Shown here in pieces: positions 34,904 through 46,614 of a stretch of DNA of 64,000 nucleotides (positions within the stretch are counted from its first letter, which is position 1; every line of letters begins with the position of its first letter). The stretch lies in assembly GCA_029959195.1 (NCBI GenBank), contig CP114121.1:1240001-1304000 (forward strand), written 5' to 3'. Both the position numbers and the translations under genes were made by a program. The DNA comes from Dictyophora rubrovolvata. Its lineage: Eukaryota; Basidiomycota; Agaricomycetes; Phallales; Phallaceae. The notes beneath the pieces were generated by a model, which was given only the letters and a program-made list of their open reading frames with translations, ran no database searches and had not been told where the DNA came from.

Positions 34904-37900
34904 TCAACCATCGTACTGAAAAGGGTCCTTAGAACAGATTTAAGCCTAAGAACGAGTCATGAACATACCATGACATAAAGCGATCCAGGCCACGGTCCCG
35001 CATTGCCACTCGACGTTATGTACGTCCTGTTGTCCGTCTAATGAAAAAATGAATGAGCAGTAGTCCCTAACACAAGGCCGATTGCCTCACCTCGAGCTGC
35101 CTATCTATGAAGCTAGCCAGCACACCCTGTGGAGTTGGTGCACGTCCGAGATTAGGCAGATTAAAGATGATCTTTATAATCTCAGGGAGGGTCTATATAC
35201 ACCATTAGAATGATGAGGGGGGAAGGATAGATGCCAACGTACCTGCGCAACGAAATCAACTCCAGGACAGTTATGGAAGCCTGCGCCTTGGAGTTGGTAG
35301 CTATCCTTTGGTCTGGTCGGGTTGACAGTCTGAGGATTGGGGAAGTCGTCGAGCTATGTACATAGGAGCGTCAGGCATCAACCAAAAAGGTATGACAACG
35401 CCAAATGAGGAGACATACGTTAAGATTCGCAGTCTGGAAACTAGCGAACAGCAAATCTCCCGCTTTGACCTGCAAATCTGGGTGTCCCGCGCCTTGAGAA
35501 ACAGTCGCATCTGCAACAGCAGCACGGAATAGCCCGCCGAACTGCGGGTTGAGGCGCATGGCCTCGCGGACATAGCCTCGAAGTAGTTCTGCACTTTGCG
35601 CGTCGCTTTTCTTGCACAAGTCGATGAGCGCGGCGCGTTCGGTGGCGCGTGCGTCATTGAGGTAGAAGTCAAGAACTTGAGCACAAGCTATGAAAGAATA
35701 AGCTATTATCACCTTAAGAGAGACATCTATTATTATTACCTTGGGAGTAATTGACCGAAGACCCGACTGCCAATCCAATAACGCACGCCACCAGATCTTT
35801 CATCGGTCGTCCACTGGCCGCGAGTCTCTTCAAGAATGGATAACACTCCTTCTGCTGTCCTAATGAGACTAAGTGTCCGCCTAGCCCTTCTACGGCCCTC
35901 AAGATACCATGGCCATGCGGCGCCGCTTCGTTGATGCTCTGTTCAATGATCTTGTTTACGATTGCCGCAACCTGCTCCGCGCCGGAACGCAAGGACCATC
36001 CGTGCTCAGGCTGAACATTCTCGAACACGCACGTAAAAAGAATACTGAACATATCATTCACTTCTTGCTCCGTAAACGTTCCACGCGGTTGATCAGCTGT
36101 CTTGAGCGAGATACCACAGAGCTTGTCGGCAGCCCAATGCACGCTGACAAGATTGATGACGTCCTTAACAATGTCCACGACCTTTCCAGGTATACCATCA
36201 TATGAGAAAGACTTCTGCTTGATGAGATTCGTGGTCGTTTGCTTATACCATGTAACATAGTCCGATACCGTCTGTGCGTCCGGCCACAATGCTCGCATGC
36301 ATATCGCCTTATCCGCCGTGTGCCTCTTCTCGTCATCGAATGTAAGGAAAAATCCATACCCGTTCGTCAGCGCCGCCATATCAGCACCATAGATCACCTT
36401 GAATGTATTATTATTTGCGAAGACGTTCCTTATACCAGTGAGGGTGGTTAGGACCTTCGGGATCGGTTGTGGCTTGGGACGCGAAAAGTCGTAGTTTGCT
36501 GCAACCCCGAGCTTAGTGAGATTCTTCTTCGTCTCGGAGGGTATAAAGAATGGGAAGAGTGCATAAGCGTTGTTGGCGGGATAGTGTCGTGGTAGGTGAC
36601 GGAAGAGTAGCTTGGGAATGGCAGCCCCGAAGGCACCGTTGTTTGGGTCGCGTGCACAGTCTTGGAAGCCCCATGAGGTGAGGTTATTTGGTGTATAGTC
36701 GGTAGTGTAGAAGCGGTCACCGCGGACGAGGGCGATAGCGTCACCTAGGATTGCACGTGTCATGGTGAAGCTAAACAGAATATCATAATGGGCTCATAGT
36801 CTTGGAATACTTGAAAAAGAACTAAACGTACCCACAGCAAATCCCACTTCCAGGTCCTAATTCCTCAGTCTGTTCAGCTTGCAGACCAACGTACAGCTCC
36901 AAATTCTCGATATGATCATACAACTGTCTTGCCGTATTGGCAATGACTGGATCCGGGTTCCAGTCCTCAAAATCATTAAACGGCTTCAGCTTCAAGAATC
37001 GCCTGAATTCATTCATGGTACAAACACCCCATTGACGCGCCTGCTGCATTGCCATAATTTCGATGACGCGGAGCGACTCGGGGATACCCCTTGCGCGATA
37101 TGCCCCTGCGACATGCTCAGTTGCGTCCTGCAAAACTTTCGCTAGATCATCGTCGCTGAAAGTCCCATCAGGTCCACGCTTTAATCCTGCAAACGTGCGC
37201 GTCTTGGGATCAGGGTTTACGGCGGTCAACGCATTCTTCGCTGCAGCCCCAAAGTCTCCAGGCGTCACGCTAGCCAAATCTGCATTCGCACCAAAGACAC
37301 CCTTGAACATGTTATCCGTCCATGTAATATCTTCTGCAGCAGTCGTTGCATGCCAGCGATAGAGTAAATTGAACTCGACACTGACATGATTGCCTTGTCC
37401 ACGCGGAACGATGTCGCCTTTCGAGTCTGTGAACTCGTCGAACGGCTGCATCGACCATGCATTACCGTCGCGTCCCAAACCAAGGAAACCAGCGACGTAG
37501 TCGCCGAATATAGCGGCCATAAAGTGACCACAATTGACGAGACGTGCAGTCTGGAAAATCTCCTCGTCTTGTTGGGCGAGGGCAGTAGGGTCGGTTGGAG
37601 GCGGGTTCGTCCAGCGTTTGCGCTCGTTAATCTTCAGGAGCATATCAGCGATATAGTTGTGATTCCGCGAGAAGATCACGAGGAGGGCAGAAGCAGCAGC
37701 AGGTACGAATCCGAAGCGGTCTTCAGAGAAAGTGTCGGGGTAGAGAAGTCCGCGACCTTGAGATTTGTCTCGCACTTTGTCTTGAGCGTCTTGGTTCTCA
37801 CCATAGAGTATGGAGAGGTCGAGGTAGGAGGAGGTGTTGTTGATGTTCCAGTTGGAAAGGTTGGTGCGGAAGAGCGAGTGAGTGACCAGGGAGGCGAAGG

Positions 37901-38757
37901 CGAAGGTTAGGGAGCTGTTGTTTCCTGGATGAGGTTTGAACTTATGGTAACGAATTGGTTAGGAATCTCGAACAACATTTAAAAGTCGCCACGTACATCC
38001 CTAGCTTTAAGGAGTGTATCGAAAATAAGCCCCGGGTCGGGCAGGGTATTAGCAGGTTGAGGTCTCTTGTTCTGGACACTACGAGCATAGGGCATACCCG
38101 CTTTGCCAAGGTTGGGATAATTGACAGCATTGTTACTACCATCTGCACTACGGAACTGATCTCCCTGGAAAGTCGCTGGAGGATGAGGAACCGTATTGTA
38201 GAGGATGTTAATGACAGCATTATTGAGCGAAGTCTGTACCGAGCCGGGAGGAATCCTTGAAAGGGCATACAGAGCTTTATTGAACTACGAGACTATCAGG
38301 CTAAATATTGGCCAACAATGAAGCGGCATATACCACATATGTGCGGTCATCCAATGCGTTCGGACTCAGGACCAAACTGTTGACACCGGCCTGTTAATCA
38401 ATCAATGAATATATAGATATAATGGCGCTCGACACCAGAATATAGCAGTAATTCAAATAAAAATCAAGGAACTCACAATCAATTTTGGGTCTGGTGGTGG
38501 CTGTGGCTTCAGAAGCTCTTGCGCACAATGAACGAGACTGTACAACCTGGAATGCATGTCTTTTTGACCACTTGCTACCGTTCCGTCGCCTTCATAGTCA
38601 TAATATCCATCAGGTGCTTTAGGGGGTGATCGCTCTTTAAGGTGAGCCAAGTCTGCAAATTCCTGAGGTATATACGTCAGGTAACGAGAAGGACAGTGAG
38701 CTTAATAGCGCAACTCACGACTAGGGGAGTTTGAGTAAAATCAAGGTTCTTTGACAT
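34904..38757 (-). CDS. ppo: Ppo-type fatty-acid dioxygenase/P450 fusion, copy 2
   Basis: Same eleven-exon layout as copy 1, about 1,090 residues (two more, in a loop reading HGHGILRAVEG instead of SGLVSAVEG). The peroxidase motif EFNLLYRWHA, the P450 ExxR helix and GFHNCPG are all intact. The exon encoding the peroxidase centre (complement of 36822-37775) is identical in protein to copy 1. Differences cluster at the ends: start MSKNLDFTQTP versus MSNALDFTQTG, KERSPP versus TARAPP, ATVSQGAGHPDLQVKAGD versus ATVPQGKGYPDLQVNPGD, and several residues in the last exons. Both proteins should therefore have the same peroxidase activity, while promoter and P450 tail may differ. It is transcribed toward YSH1, in tandem orientation with it. 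Confidence 0.92.
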
Positions 38758-40236
38758 GGTAAATGTCTACAGTGACATATCGAGGTGTGCCTCGGGCTTT
38801 ATATCCTCCAGAAACCCTCAGAACTTGGGGATGACAGTGTCATTCCGGACAACCGCGGATACTGTCGGCCATGAAACGTGTATGCTTTGCATTGGACTGG
38901 TTCACATATCACTATCAAAGGATAAATGTATTAATATTTCCTGTCATCGAAGGCCGCAATTTCCGAATTAGGGCTAGAGCCTTCAGAATTCGACATATGA
39001 TATAGGATAGTGGCGAGGACCAAAGCGCTGTTTTTAACAATGTGTTTCGACGGTGTTTCTTTCAATGTTGTTTCAAAAATTATGGCAATATGGATAGGGG
39101 AATGGCCAAGACCTGAAGCGGCGATTTGAAACACAGGTTCGGGGTGGTACGCGTTAAAATGATGACGCAACAAATAGCAGGAAGACCTACTGTTAAAGGT
39201 CCCTTCGTAAGTCCACGACTTCCGTTTAATAACACTTCTGAATTATCTACCATTTACTAAACAGAAATGGTGAATTACTCCGATAATGCTTACGAGACAA
39301 AGTAAAGTAGTGCTTGAATTGGAACTTTGATGAGGGCAATAACCTAGAGTGCTGTACAAAACGCGTGGAGAGCCAATGTAATAGGAGAGGACCTCGGCCC
39401 CATTGATGAGATCCCTGACCGAGGAAAGTTTATGGGGTGAATCGAGATGCTTGTTCAGGTTTCCATGCCCATCGTCGCCAATTATGTAACTAATATACTA
39501 CTCTTCGCTCGAGCCAATTCTTTTCTCATACACCTAACAAAGCTAACGGTGATGCAATAAGGGCCAAAAACTAATAAATACAGAAGGCGATAAGACGTCA
39601 GGAAGGTCAAATCGCAAGCGGTAAAAACACGTACCAAGCTTTCCGTGCATCGAATGCAGCTTTAAGTCACATACCATGGGGTGATTCGAACGCTGGTAAT
39701 AACACCGAGGATCAAAAACATTTCATGCGTGGTTCCATTGTCCATACTACCGCCCGGTCGTATCACCGGTGCAGCTGCAAAGCCCGACTTCGACCGAGAC
39801 GTCGTGGTGTAAAAACTTCAAAAAAGTACCTTGTTCTGACGTTAGCCAGCTTTGTTCATGCCTTTATATAAATATAAAACTATAAATACATTCGTCTCAA
39901 AAATGCGATGTATATGCGCCACTCCGGGTTGTCAACACAAGAAAAACAAACCACCTCCTATCTCTAGGAAGGGTGAGAGCAATACGGTGATGAAGGACAG
40001 CGACCTCATAACGGAACCAAACCTAACTTGAACGATAAGCTAGAAGTTTTCTTACAAGTTTGACGAAACTTGCGGTCTATGTATATACTACACATGTAAT
40101 TTTGCGTTTACAGAAGGGATTATATGCCTCAATTCGGGATTCTAGAATGCAGAATTGGTCGGAATTGGATGGGGTGGGACGATACGCTAGTAGCCGCGAA
40201 CAAGGTCAGCATCGCGCGCTAAGGCGCTAAACTCCT
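38758..40236. other. Intergenic region upstream of Ppo copy 2 and ARFRP1
   Basis: A divergent 1.5-kb spacer. The first about 590 bases are the diverged counterpart of the copy 1 promoter region. The remainder (39350-40236) has no recognisable coding sequence, repeat or RNA gene. Confidence 0.45.
38798..38803 (-). promoter_or_regulatory. TATA box of Ppo copy 2
   Basis: TATAAA on the - strand, inside the same CTGGAGGATATAAAGCC string as copy 1, about 40 bases before the ATG at 38757. Confidence 0.65.
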
Positions 40237-41151
40237 ATGTACCATCTGCTCACAGGTTTTCATGAATATCTGACAAGGTAGAGGGACCTGGTTTCGTTTA
40301 ATGAACAATTATACCTAATCGTGGACTTTTTATATAGGAAAGATGAATATTCAATCTTGATTCTAGGTCTTGCTGGGGCAGGAAAAACGGTGCTTTTCAA
40401 ATCCATCAGATGACCAGGTCTCTTCACTAAACAACATTGGAACAAGACCCTCCTAGAACGAATAAAAAGTACCTATAACCAGACTCATATGTTATCACCC
40501 GATAAAATTACACCAACCGTTGGACAAAATGGCACGTATAGCGGCTACTTATGAATTGAAGGGCTTAACATTTTACAAGTGGGGAAAATTATACTATCAT
40601 CCAGTATCCTTCAATTTTGGGATCTAGGGGGGCAAACAGGTATAAGAAGCATTTGGAATCGATACTATTCCCAGTGTCACGCTGTCGCATACGTTCTTGA
40701 CGCCGAAGATCGTGAAAACTTGAATGAAGGATGGGAAGTTTTTCGTAAGGGGGATTTGTTCTAGTTTTCTCTTTAAACAAGCTCAAAACATATCACACCC
40801 CCCTCGAAGATAGCGTTTTGTCTGATCCCCAAATATTGGATGTTCCGCTCCTCCTCCTCGCTAATAAACAAGACAGTTCAGAAAGCCTATCGGCTGGAGA
40901 AATTCGAGAGTCCTACGAAGCGTGGTGGCAAGCCAAGCTAAAAAGCGTTTCCACAGATGTTACTAGGATATCGCAAGAGAGAGTTGCCAGCTTACAAGTT
41001 ATTGGTATATCTGCCCTCAACGGGTATGTCGGTGGATTTCTCAGTCTCTTAGTCGGCAACATTTTGCTTACTTATGCTTCTGAAAAGGGAAGGCATAAGA
41101 GAGGCAATCGACTGGCTTTTCTTAAGAGTGCAAAATACGAATCATCACTAA
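40237..41151 (+). CDS. ARL3: ARFRP1/Arl3-type small GTPase
   Basis: Six exons. The first (MYHLLTGFHEYLT) joins to RKDEYSILILGLAGAGKT, then LLERIKSTYN, PTVGQNVGKI, WDLGGQTGIRSIW, LLLLANKQD and SALNGEGIREAIDWLFLRVQ. GTPase motifs G1, G3 (DLGGQ), G4 (NKQD) and G5 (SAL) are all present. It starts Met-Tyr rather than Met-Gly: Arl3/ARFRP1 lacks the myristoylation glycine and is N-acetylated and targeted to the trans-Golgi, where it recruits Arl1. The P-loop reads GLAGAGKT where relatives usually have GLDGAGKT or GLDNAGKT. Intron 40532-40579 must be GC-AG to keep the conserved frame. The last intron removes a long in-frame read-through that would otherwise end at 41201. Tail-to-tail with the SDR gene, 55 bases apart. 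Confidence 0.9.
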
Positions 41152-41206
41152 GCTATAGTCCAGTCATTTCCAAAAAGTACTACCAAAAAATAAATGAATA
41201 ATTCTA

Positions 41207-42779
41207 TCAGACTGACGTGATATCTTGCAATTTTTTTGTAACCGAAGGTATGACACCATTTGTCCATCCTAAGAAGATCAAAGGAAGTAGAGCAACGACA
41301 AACAGCCTGAATCCACCGATATTTACGAGCTCTATAACCGTTTGAACGTAGTAGTGTGCCTTAGAGTAACCCCTTATATACGAGATATTTTACTAATCAA
41401 CACTAGAAAGACTAATCAAGACGCACATTAGAAGTGACTCAGCTCTGTCTCTCAGTAACTTATAAACTCCAGTATCAAGAGCCAATTGTTCACGATCAAG
41501 TCGAAATGTTTCCCCGTGGTCAGGTAACGTATACACGGCACCGTTCGTGTTGGGGTTGGCATCAGTGGCGGCCTTCACTATGGCCCCTGCTACCCTTTTA
41601 ACAGGAGTGAATGGAATTCCCGCAAGGAAGATTTTGAGAGGAGTAATCAATATTTTCGTATCTTGAAAGAGAAAAAGGATCGACTATACTAAATAGGTTG
41701 TTTCGGGAAGCGAGAAATTTGGCTGACCTGTAAACCATGGACATACAGTTGTGATACGAATTTTTTCACTATAAATACCGTATAACGATCTTTGGAGCCC
41801 AATGACGGCGTGTTTTGAAGTGGTGTATAATGTGCCGAAAGGTATGCCCTCAAAAGATGCTTAGCTTATAGTCAATAATTAGGTACTGTTGTATGAATAA
41901 GAGGTACACAAACACATGGAGCCGATTAGAACTAAAGATTTCAATGCCCCGGGCCCGGGCTGATGGTCCAAAAGTAGATAGTGCTGAGCCAAGTGAGTTG
42001 CTAGAGTGGACCAACGCTTGAGAACGGTGTAATCAAGACGAAACAAGACTTTACTGTATAATACCCCAATGAGATTAACGTTAATTGTAATCAATTTTGG
42101 TTTGATCGGGACATTGTTCACGTCGACTTCTGCTGGGACGAAAGGCCCTTTTTCAATGATGCCTGCGTTGGCAACCACGACGTCTACAGTGCCGTATTCT
42201 TTTAATGTCCTTTGGAAGAGCTCGAGCTGCTGTTCCCAAGATGTCACGTCGCAGGTGTGGGCAATAGCTTGGCTATTTGAGAATATGGTCAACAATTTCC
42301 AAAAAAAAAACTCTTAGAAGAGGGTGAATCATTTCGGAACCTTCCCAATTCCTGTATTTCATTGACGACTTTCTCTGCTCCTTTAGTGTCGCGGTCAGCA
42401 ATGACTAGTTTCGCTCTAGTTGACCGTCAATCACCTTGATACAGAAGAGTTCTTTGTAAAAGAAACCTTACCCATGACGCGCGAAGAGAAGTGCTGAAGT
42501 TCGTCCAAAATCACCGGCCCCGCCTGTGGAGAGGCTAAATTAAAGGCCTGAATGATAATCCAAAACAAACAGACCTGTAATGAGAACCACTTTGCCTCGT
42601 ACTCTCTCTGCGTCACTTAGCAGTTCGTTGTCTGGTATACTGGTCATGATGGCCGCCGGAAGGGTAACTTCGGCTTTGGACTTTTTCGGTCCAAATTCAT
42701 GGCTGGCGCAAAAAGCGATATCTCGGGTATAGAGTGCATACAGGAAAAGTAGAATATTTTCAATCAAGAAAAGCAACAA
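41207..42779 (-). CDS. Membrane-bound short-chain dehydrogenase/reductase
   Basis: A multi-exon gene of about 370 residues. The N-terminal hydrophobic stretch (MLLFLIENILLFLYALY) is a signal anchor. The Rossmann motif VVLITGGAGDFGRTSALLFARHG forms across an intron; CDVT, VVVANAGI and the catalytic LYTTSK (YxxxK) follow, with the serine strand LVLIGSM before it. After ALDTGVYKLLRDRAES the last exon adds a hydrophobic segment (LFVVALLPLIFLGW), so both ends are membrane-embedded, as in ER or lipid-droplet SDRs acting on retinoids, sterols or lipids. The substrate cannot be told. Ends ITSV and TGA at 41207. Confidence 0.85.
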
Positions 42780-42925
42780 TTATAGCATATTAAATTTGAG
42801 CTTGAATTGTTCAGCCTCAGCTTGAAGTTTTCTACCGCCCTGACGATGTCAACTCCCTGCAACCTGCAAGCGCTCATCTAGGTACCTGGTACTACTCGTT
42901 AGTACTCTAGTACTTCAGCGGTGGC
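42780..42925. promoter_or_regulatory. Bidirectional promoter, SDR / CLC
   Basis: 146 bases between the divergent starts. No TATA box is evident; a repeated GGTACCTGGTACTACT-like stretch lies at 42880-42900. Confidence 0.4.
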
Positions 42926-45900
42926 ATGCGACAAGAGTCTCCCGCTTTTCAACAATTCAGATATGGGGAAGAATTCGAAGAAATAAGGTAATATATTTTT
43001 TCCACATGCAAAACGTGTGCAAAATTGCTCACACCCTAAAGGCGTTACGAAGGTAATGAGGTTCGAAGTGTATTTTCAGTCTGATTGTTTATTGGTTCTG
43101 TGAAGACTTTAGTACGATAGGTTTGGTTTATTTGTTTTTCGCGTGTTGATTCCTCAGCCTAATCTTCTGCTACAGATTGGATTGAAGATTCTTTATTAGA
43201 ACGCAATAGACGTTTGCGTCGCTTTCAGGAAGAATTATTATCAGATAATACGCATACCGCCTTCTCGTGGCATTCGATTTCATCTAACTTAGCCCGCTCA
43301 ATCAAAGATGGTCAGGGCTGGTTTATTATAAGTCTCGCTGGTATGTTTACTCTTGCTCCGAATCCTTCTGAGCTGTCCTTACTTCGTTATAGGCATTTGC
43401 ATAGGCATTAATGCCGCTGTAATTTCTATCGTCACTGTGTGGCTTTCAGACATGAAAACCGGTTACTGTAAAGATGCCTGGTGGTTAAATCGGCAATTTT
43501 GCTGTTGGGAGATTGACGTGGAAGAAGGTGATTGCTCCTCATGGAGACTCTGGGGTTTCTACACCCCCGAAAAATGGATTATATATGTATTATTCGCTGT
43601 AGGTCGCATTTTATCGGTTTTTATGAACTTTCAAAGTTTATGTTTTTGATGACAGATTCTTTTCTCTTTCCTTTCAGCCTCCCTCGTAAAAACGTTTGCC
43701 CGTTATGCCGCTGGCTCGGGAATATCAGAAATAAAATGTATCATAGCAGGATTCGTAATGAAAGGTTACTTAGGAGGTTGGACGTTATTCATAAAGAGTT
43801 TAACTTTGGTGAGGCGAACGATTTGCACTGTGATCTTTGCGTGCTGGTCTTCTGATCGCTATCAGCCTTTAATTATCGCGTCGGGTCTCTCCATTGGAAA
43901 AGAAGGCCCGTCTGTCCACGTGGCTTGCTGCATTGGAAACTTAGTCGCTAGATTATTCAACACGTATTCTCGCAATCAAGGTAGATCGTAGAACCAGCAA
44001 TGTGCTCAAGGGAGGTTCATCGTCCCTATAGAGAAAATGCGCGAAATTCTTTTAGCTGCCAGCGCAGCCGGCGTTGCTGTGGCGTTTGGATCCCCTATAG
44101 GCGGCGTTCTGTTTTCTATCGAGGTAAACTAATCTTATTCGTCGAATTTGATCTCCACGCTAAATGATATACCAAGGAAATGAGCCATAATTTCAGCATC
44201 AAAACTACGTGGCGAAGCTTCTTTTGTGCCCTAGTTGCCACGGCTACTCTATCTGTCAGTTTCTGTATTCGGTGGCAGTTTGAGAGTGTTCACGACATAG
44301 TAATAGGCGATGAATCCATTCAGAACTGGAAAGCTTGTACTCTTCCAAATCACGTATGATCGCGACTGGCACTTTTTTGAGATTGCGTTCTTTATAATTT
44401 TGGGAATATTTGGTGTAAGCCTTTTTTCTCACGCTGAATATGTTTTCTTTTTAGACTTGAGTTTGTTCAGGGTCTTTATGGTGTGCTCGTAACGAAGCTG
44501 AATCTTCAAGTTGCTGCATTCCGTCGTAAATATTTGTCCAATTATGGCGTTTTGGAGGTTGTCGTCCTTGCCGCCATCACGGCTCTCGTAGGATATTTCA
44601 ATCGATTCCTGCGGATTGATATGACAGAAAGTTTGTCCGTTCTATTCCGAGAATGTGACAATGGAGGCGATTACTATGGTCTTTGCCAGTACGTGATAAA
44701 GTTTGCATGTTTTTCCTTGTTCCTGATTGTCTAAGAACGGCTTATCAATGGCGCATGGCCAATTCCTTGTTATTGGCCACTGTGTTTCGGATCGTTTTCG
44801 TAATTCTTTCGTACGGGTCCAAAGTCCCTGCCGGCATATTCGTTCCCTCTATGGCAATTGGTGCGACATTCGGAAGAATGGTCGGTATAATCGTTAAGGC
44901 AATTTATAGGTTTGTATCTCCGAGCATTCCTCAAGATTTTTTACTGCAAGTCTGTATTTAACTATTTTCTTAGAGTTTATCCGCAATCTGGATGGTTCGC
45001 TGTTTGTCAACCAGACGTACCATGTATAACTCCCGGTACATACGCATTTCTGGGCGCTGCTGCGGCTTTAGGGTGATGTTCTCATGCGTTTGTTTTGAAG
45101 CACTCATTGACTGGGTTTGAAGGGGTGTGATGCGACTGACTGTTTGTGTTGTGGTTATCATGTTCGAACTCACCGGCGCCCTAACGTATATTCTTCCCAC
45201 CATGGCAAGTATTTTATACATATATGCATAAACAGGCCATGTTCAATCCAAATCAGATAGTCCTTCTTGTCACAAAGGCAGTCGGCGACTTTTTTGGAGG
45301 TGTCGGGATTGCAGACGAATTAATTCGATTTAATGGATATCCACTACTGGAGAAAAAAGAGCACTCCTTCAATATATCAGGTAAATATTGGAAATTAGTT
45401 GCCGAATTGGGGAATAAAACGGATCTTTCTAGTCTCTAGGGTCATGACGACCGACCTGCATACCCTAAAAGCAGTAGGAATGACGTTAGGAGACGTCGGT
45501 GCGTATACTGAAAATCTCTTTTTGGCTTAACTGGTTAATTATTTTTAGAACACGTTCTTCGAGAAACTCAGGTGAAAGGTTTTCCAGTTGTTTCCTCTGA
45601 TGGCCGGAACTCCCTGGAAGGTTATCTAGGTCGAAACGAAATTGAATACGTTTTGAGTAATAAACCTCGTGGTTTCGACGAATTTATACTCAGTATTTTT
45701 CAGGGAAAATGCGCCGCAATCGTAATTTAGTGCCAGAAACTCCCTGTAATTTCTCTATTGAGGCTGCGCCGCGACGCAATGAGAACATTCCCGCCACAGG
45801 CACAGCTCTGGGGATTGATGATGAAGGGGACAACTTCATTCGATCTGCTGCTTCAGATACTGGTATCAATATGTGGCTATGGGTAAACCAGGTATGTATG

Positions 45901-46284
45901 TGGCTTGTCCTTAACGAGTTACTGAACTGTCGGTAGACACCTTTGACTGTTTCGCCTCATCTTCCGTTGGAAGTAGTGGTGCAACTCTTCAAACGAATGG
46001 GGTAAGAGCAACAGTTGACTTGTATATCATCTCATCGCATCTCATCTCGGTTCACTAATAGACCCCGGGTAATATTGGTTGAAACACGCGGTGTTCTCGT
46101 TGGATTAATTACAGTTAAGGATGTCTTGAAATTCATCGCTCTGGAGGAACGTGGTTCGACGTTATCTTGGGGCTCTCAGAGAAACTCGGGGGAAATTTAT
46201 GAAGAAGCCTCGATGTGGTTCTCCCATCTTATCGATCGTACTTTCTCTCGTGTCCGAAGTCTAATGTCACCAAATCAAACATGA
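42926..46284 (+). CDS. CLC-family chloride channel/exchanger (Gef1-like)
   Basis: A many-exon membrane protein of roughly 770 residues. CLC signatures in order: [29 protein letters not shown] (the gating glutamate is in GKEGP), [52 protein letters not shown] and [13 protein letters not shown]. Two cytosolic CBS domains follow ([21 protein letters not shown]... and [19 protein letters not shown]...[16 protein letters not shown]). Presence of the gating glutamate and similarity to the CLC-3/4/5-Gef1 branch favour a Cl-/H+ exchanger of Golgi, endosome or vacuole. The extracellular loop is Cys/Trp-rich ([22 protein letters not shown] split in the text). The start ATG at 42926 gives [20 protein letters not shown]. 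Confidence 0.93.
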
Positions 46285-46614
46285 TCTAACTTGCACAATC
46301 TTAGAGTGATGTTTGTTAACTATTTATCTCCCACCCGATATTGTTACTTTCATCCTCTCATCGATATCGATGAGATTCAAGGGTACATTTAGGGTAACGA
46401 AATGAAGTAATGCCAAGCTGTGAAACAAACATATCAAATTCCAATTTGATTTTCTGATGTAAAATCTATGGCCGACGATGCCAGATTGAATTTCTGACCC
46501 CAGAATTTACATTTGTGTTTGCAGATGATATCCGCCGCTCGTGAATTTGCGAAGGGTTAAAAGGAGGCAATTGACAATTGATTGCTCCTCATTCCTCTCT
46601 ACTCAAACTTCCAA
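46285..46614. other. Intergenic, CLC end / CBM5-12 gene promoter
   Basis: 330 bases. No coding signal; a short direct repeat of TCGATATCGATGA-like sequence near 46360. The promoter of the following gene lies here. Confidence 0.35.

Larger units (their letters stand above)
34740..39345 (-). repeat. Right arm of the inverted duplication (Ppo copy 2)
   Basis: Reverse-complement partner of 10595-15190. The near-identical tracts are 36036-38304 (2,269 bp, same length as in copy 1, 4 differences seen) and 35500-35827 (328 bp, 1 difference). Between them 35828-36035 is diverged and 6 bp longer than its partner. Outer parts are diverged. Confidence 0.85.

Noticed and set aside
11177-38757. A biosynthetic gene cluster around the Ppo genes
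   Set aside because: Neighbours are housekeeping genes (MVD1, NAD kinase, CTF4, YSH1) without transporters, regulators or tailoring enzymes that would form a pathway with them.
40818-41201. Longer C-terminus for the Arl3-type GTPase (stop at 41201)
   Set aside because: Reading through the last intron gives a hydrophobic, non-conserved tail; splicing at about 41023-41089 gives the conserved EGIREAIDWLFLRVQ end at 41151.
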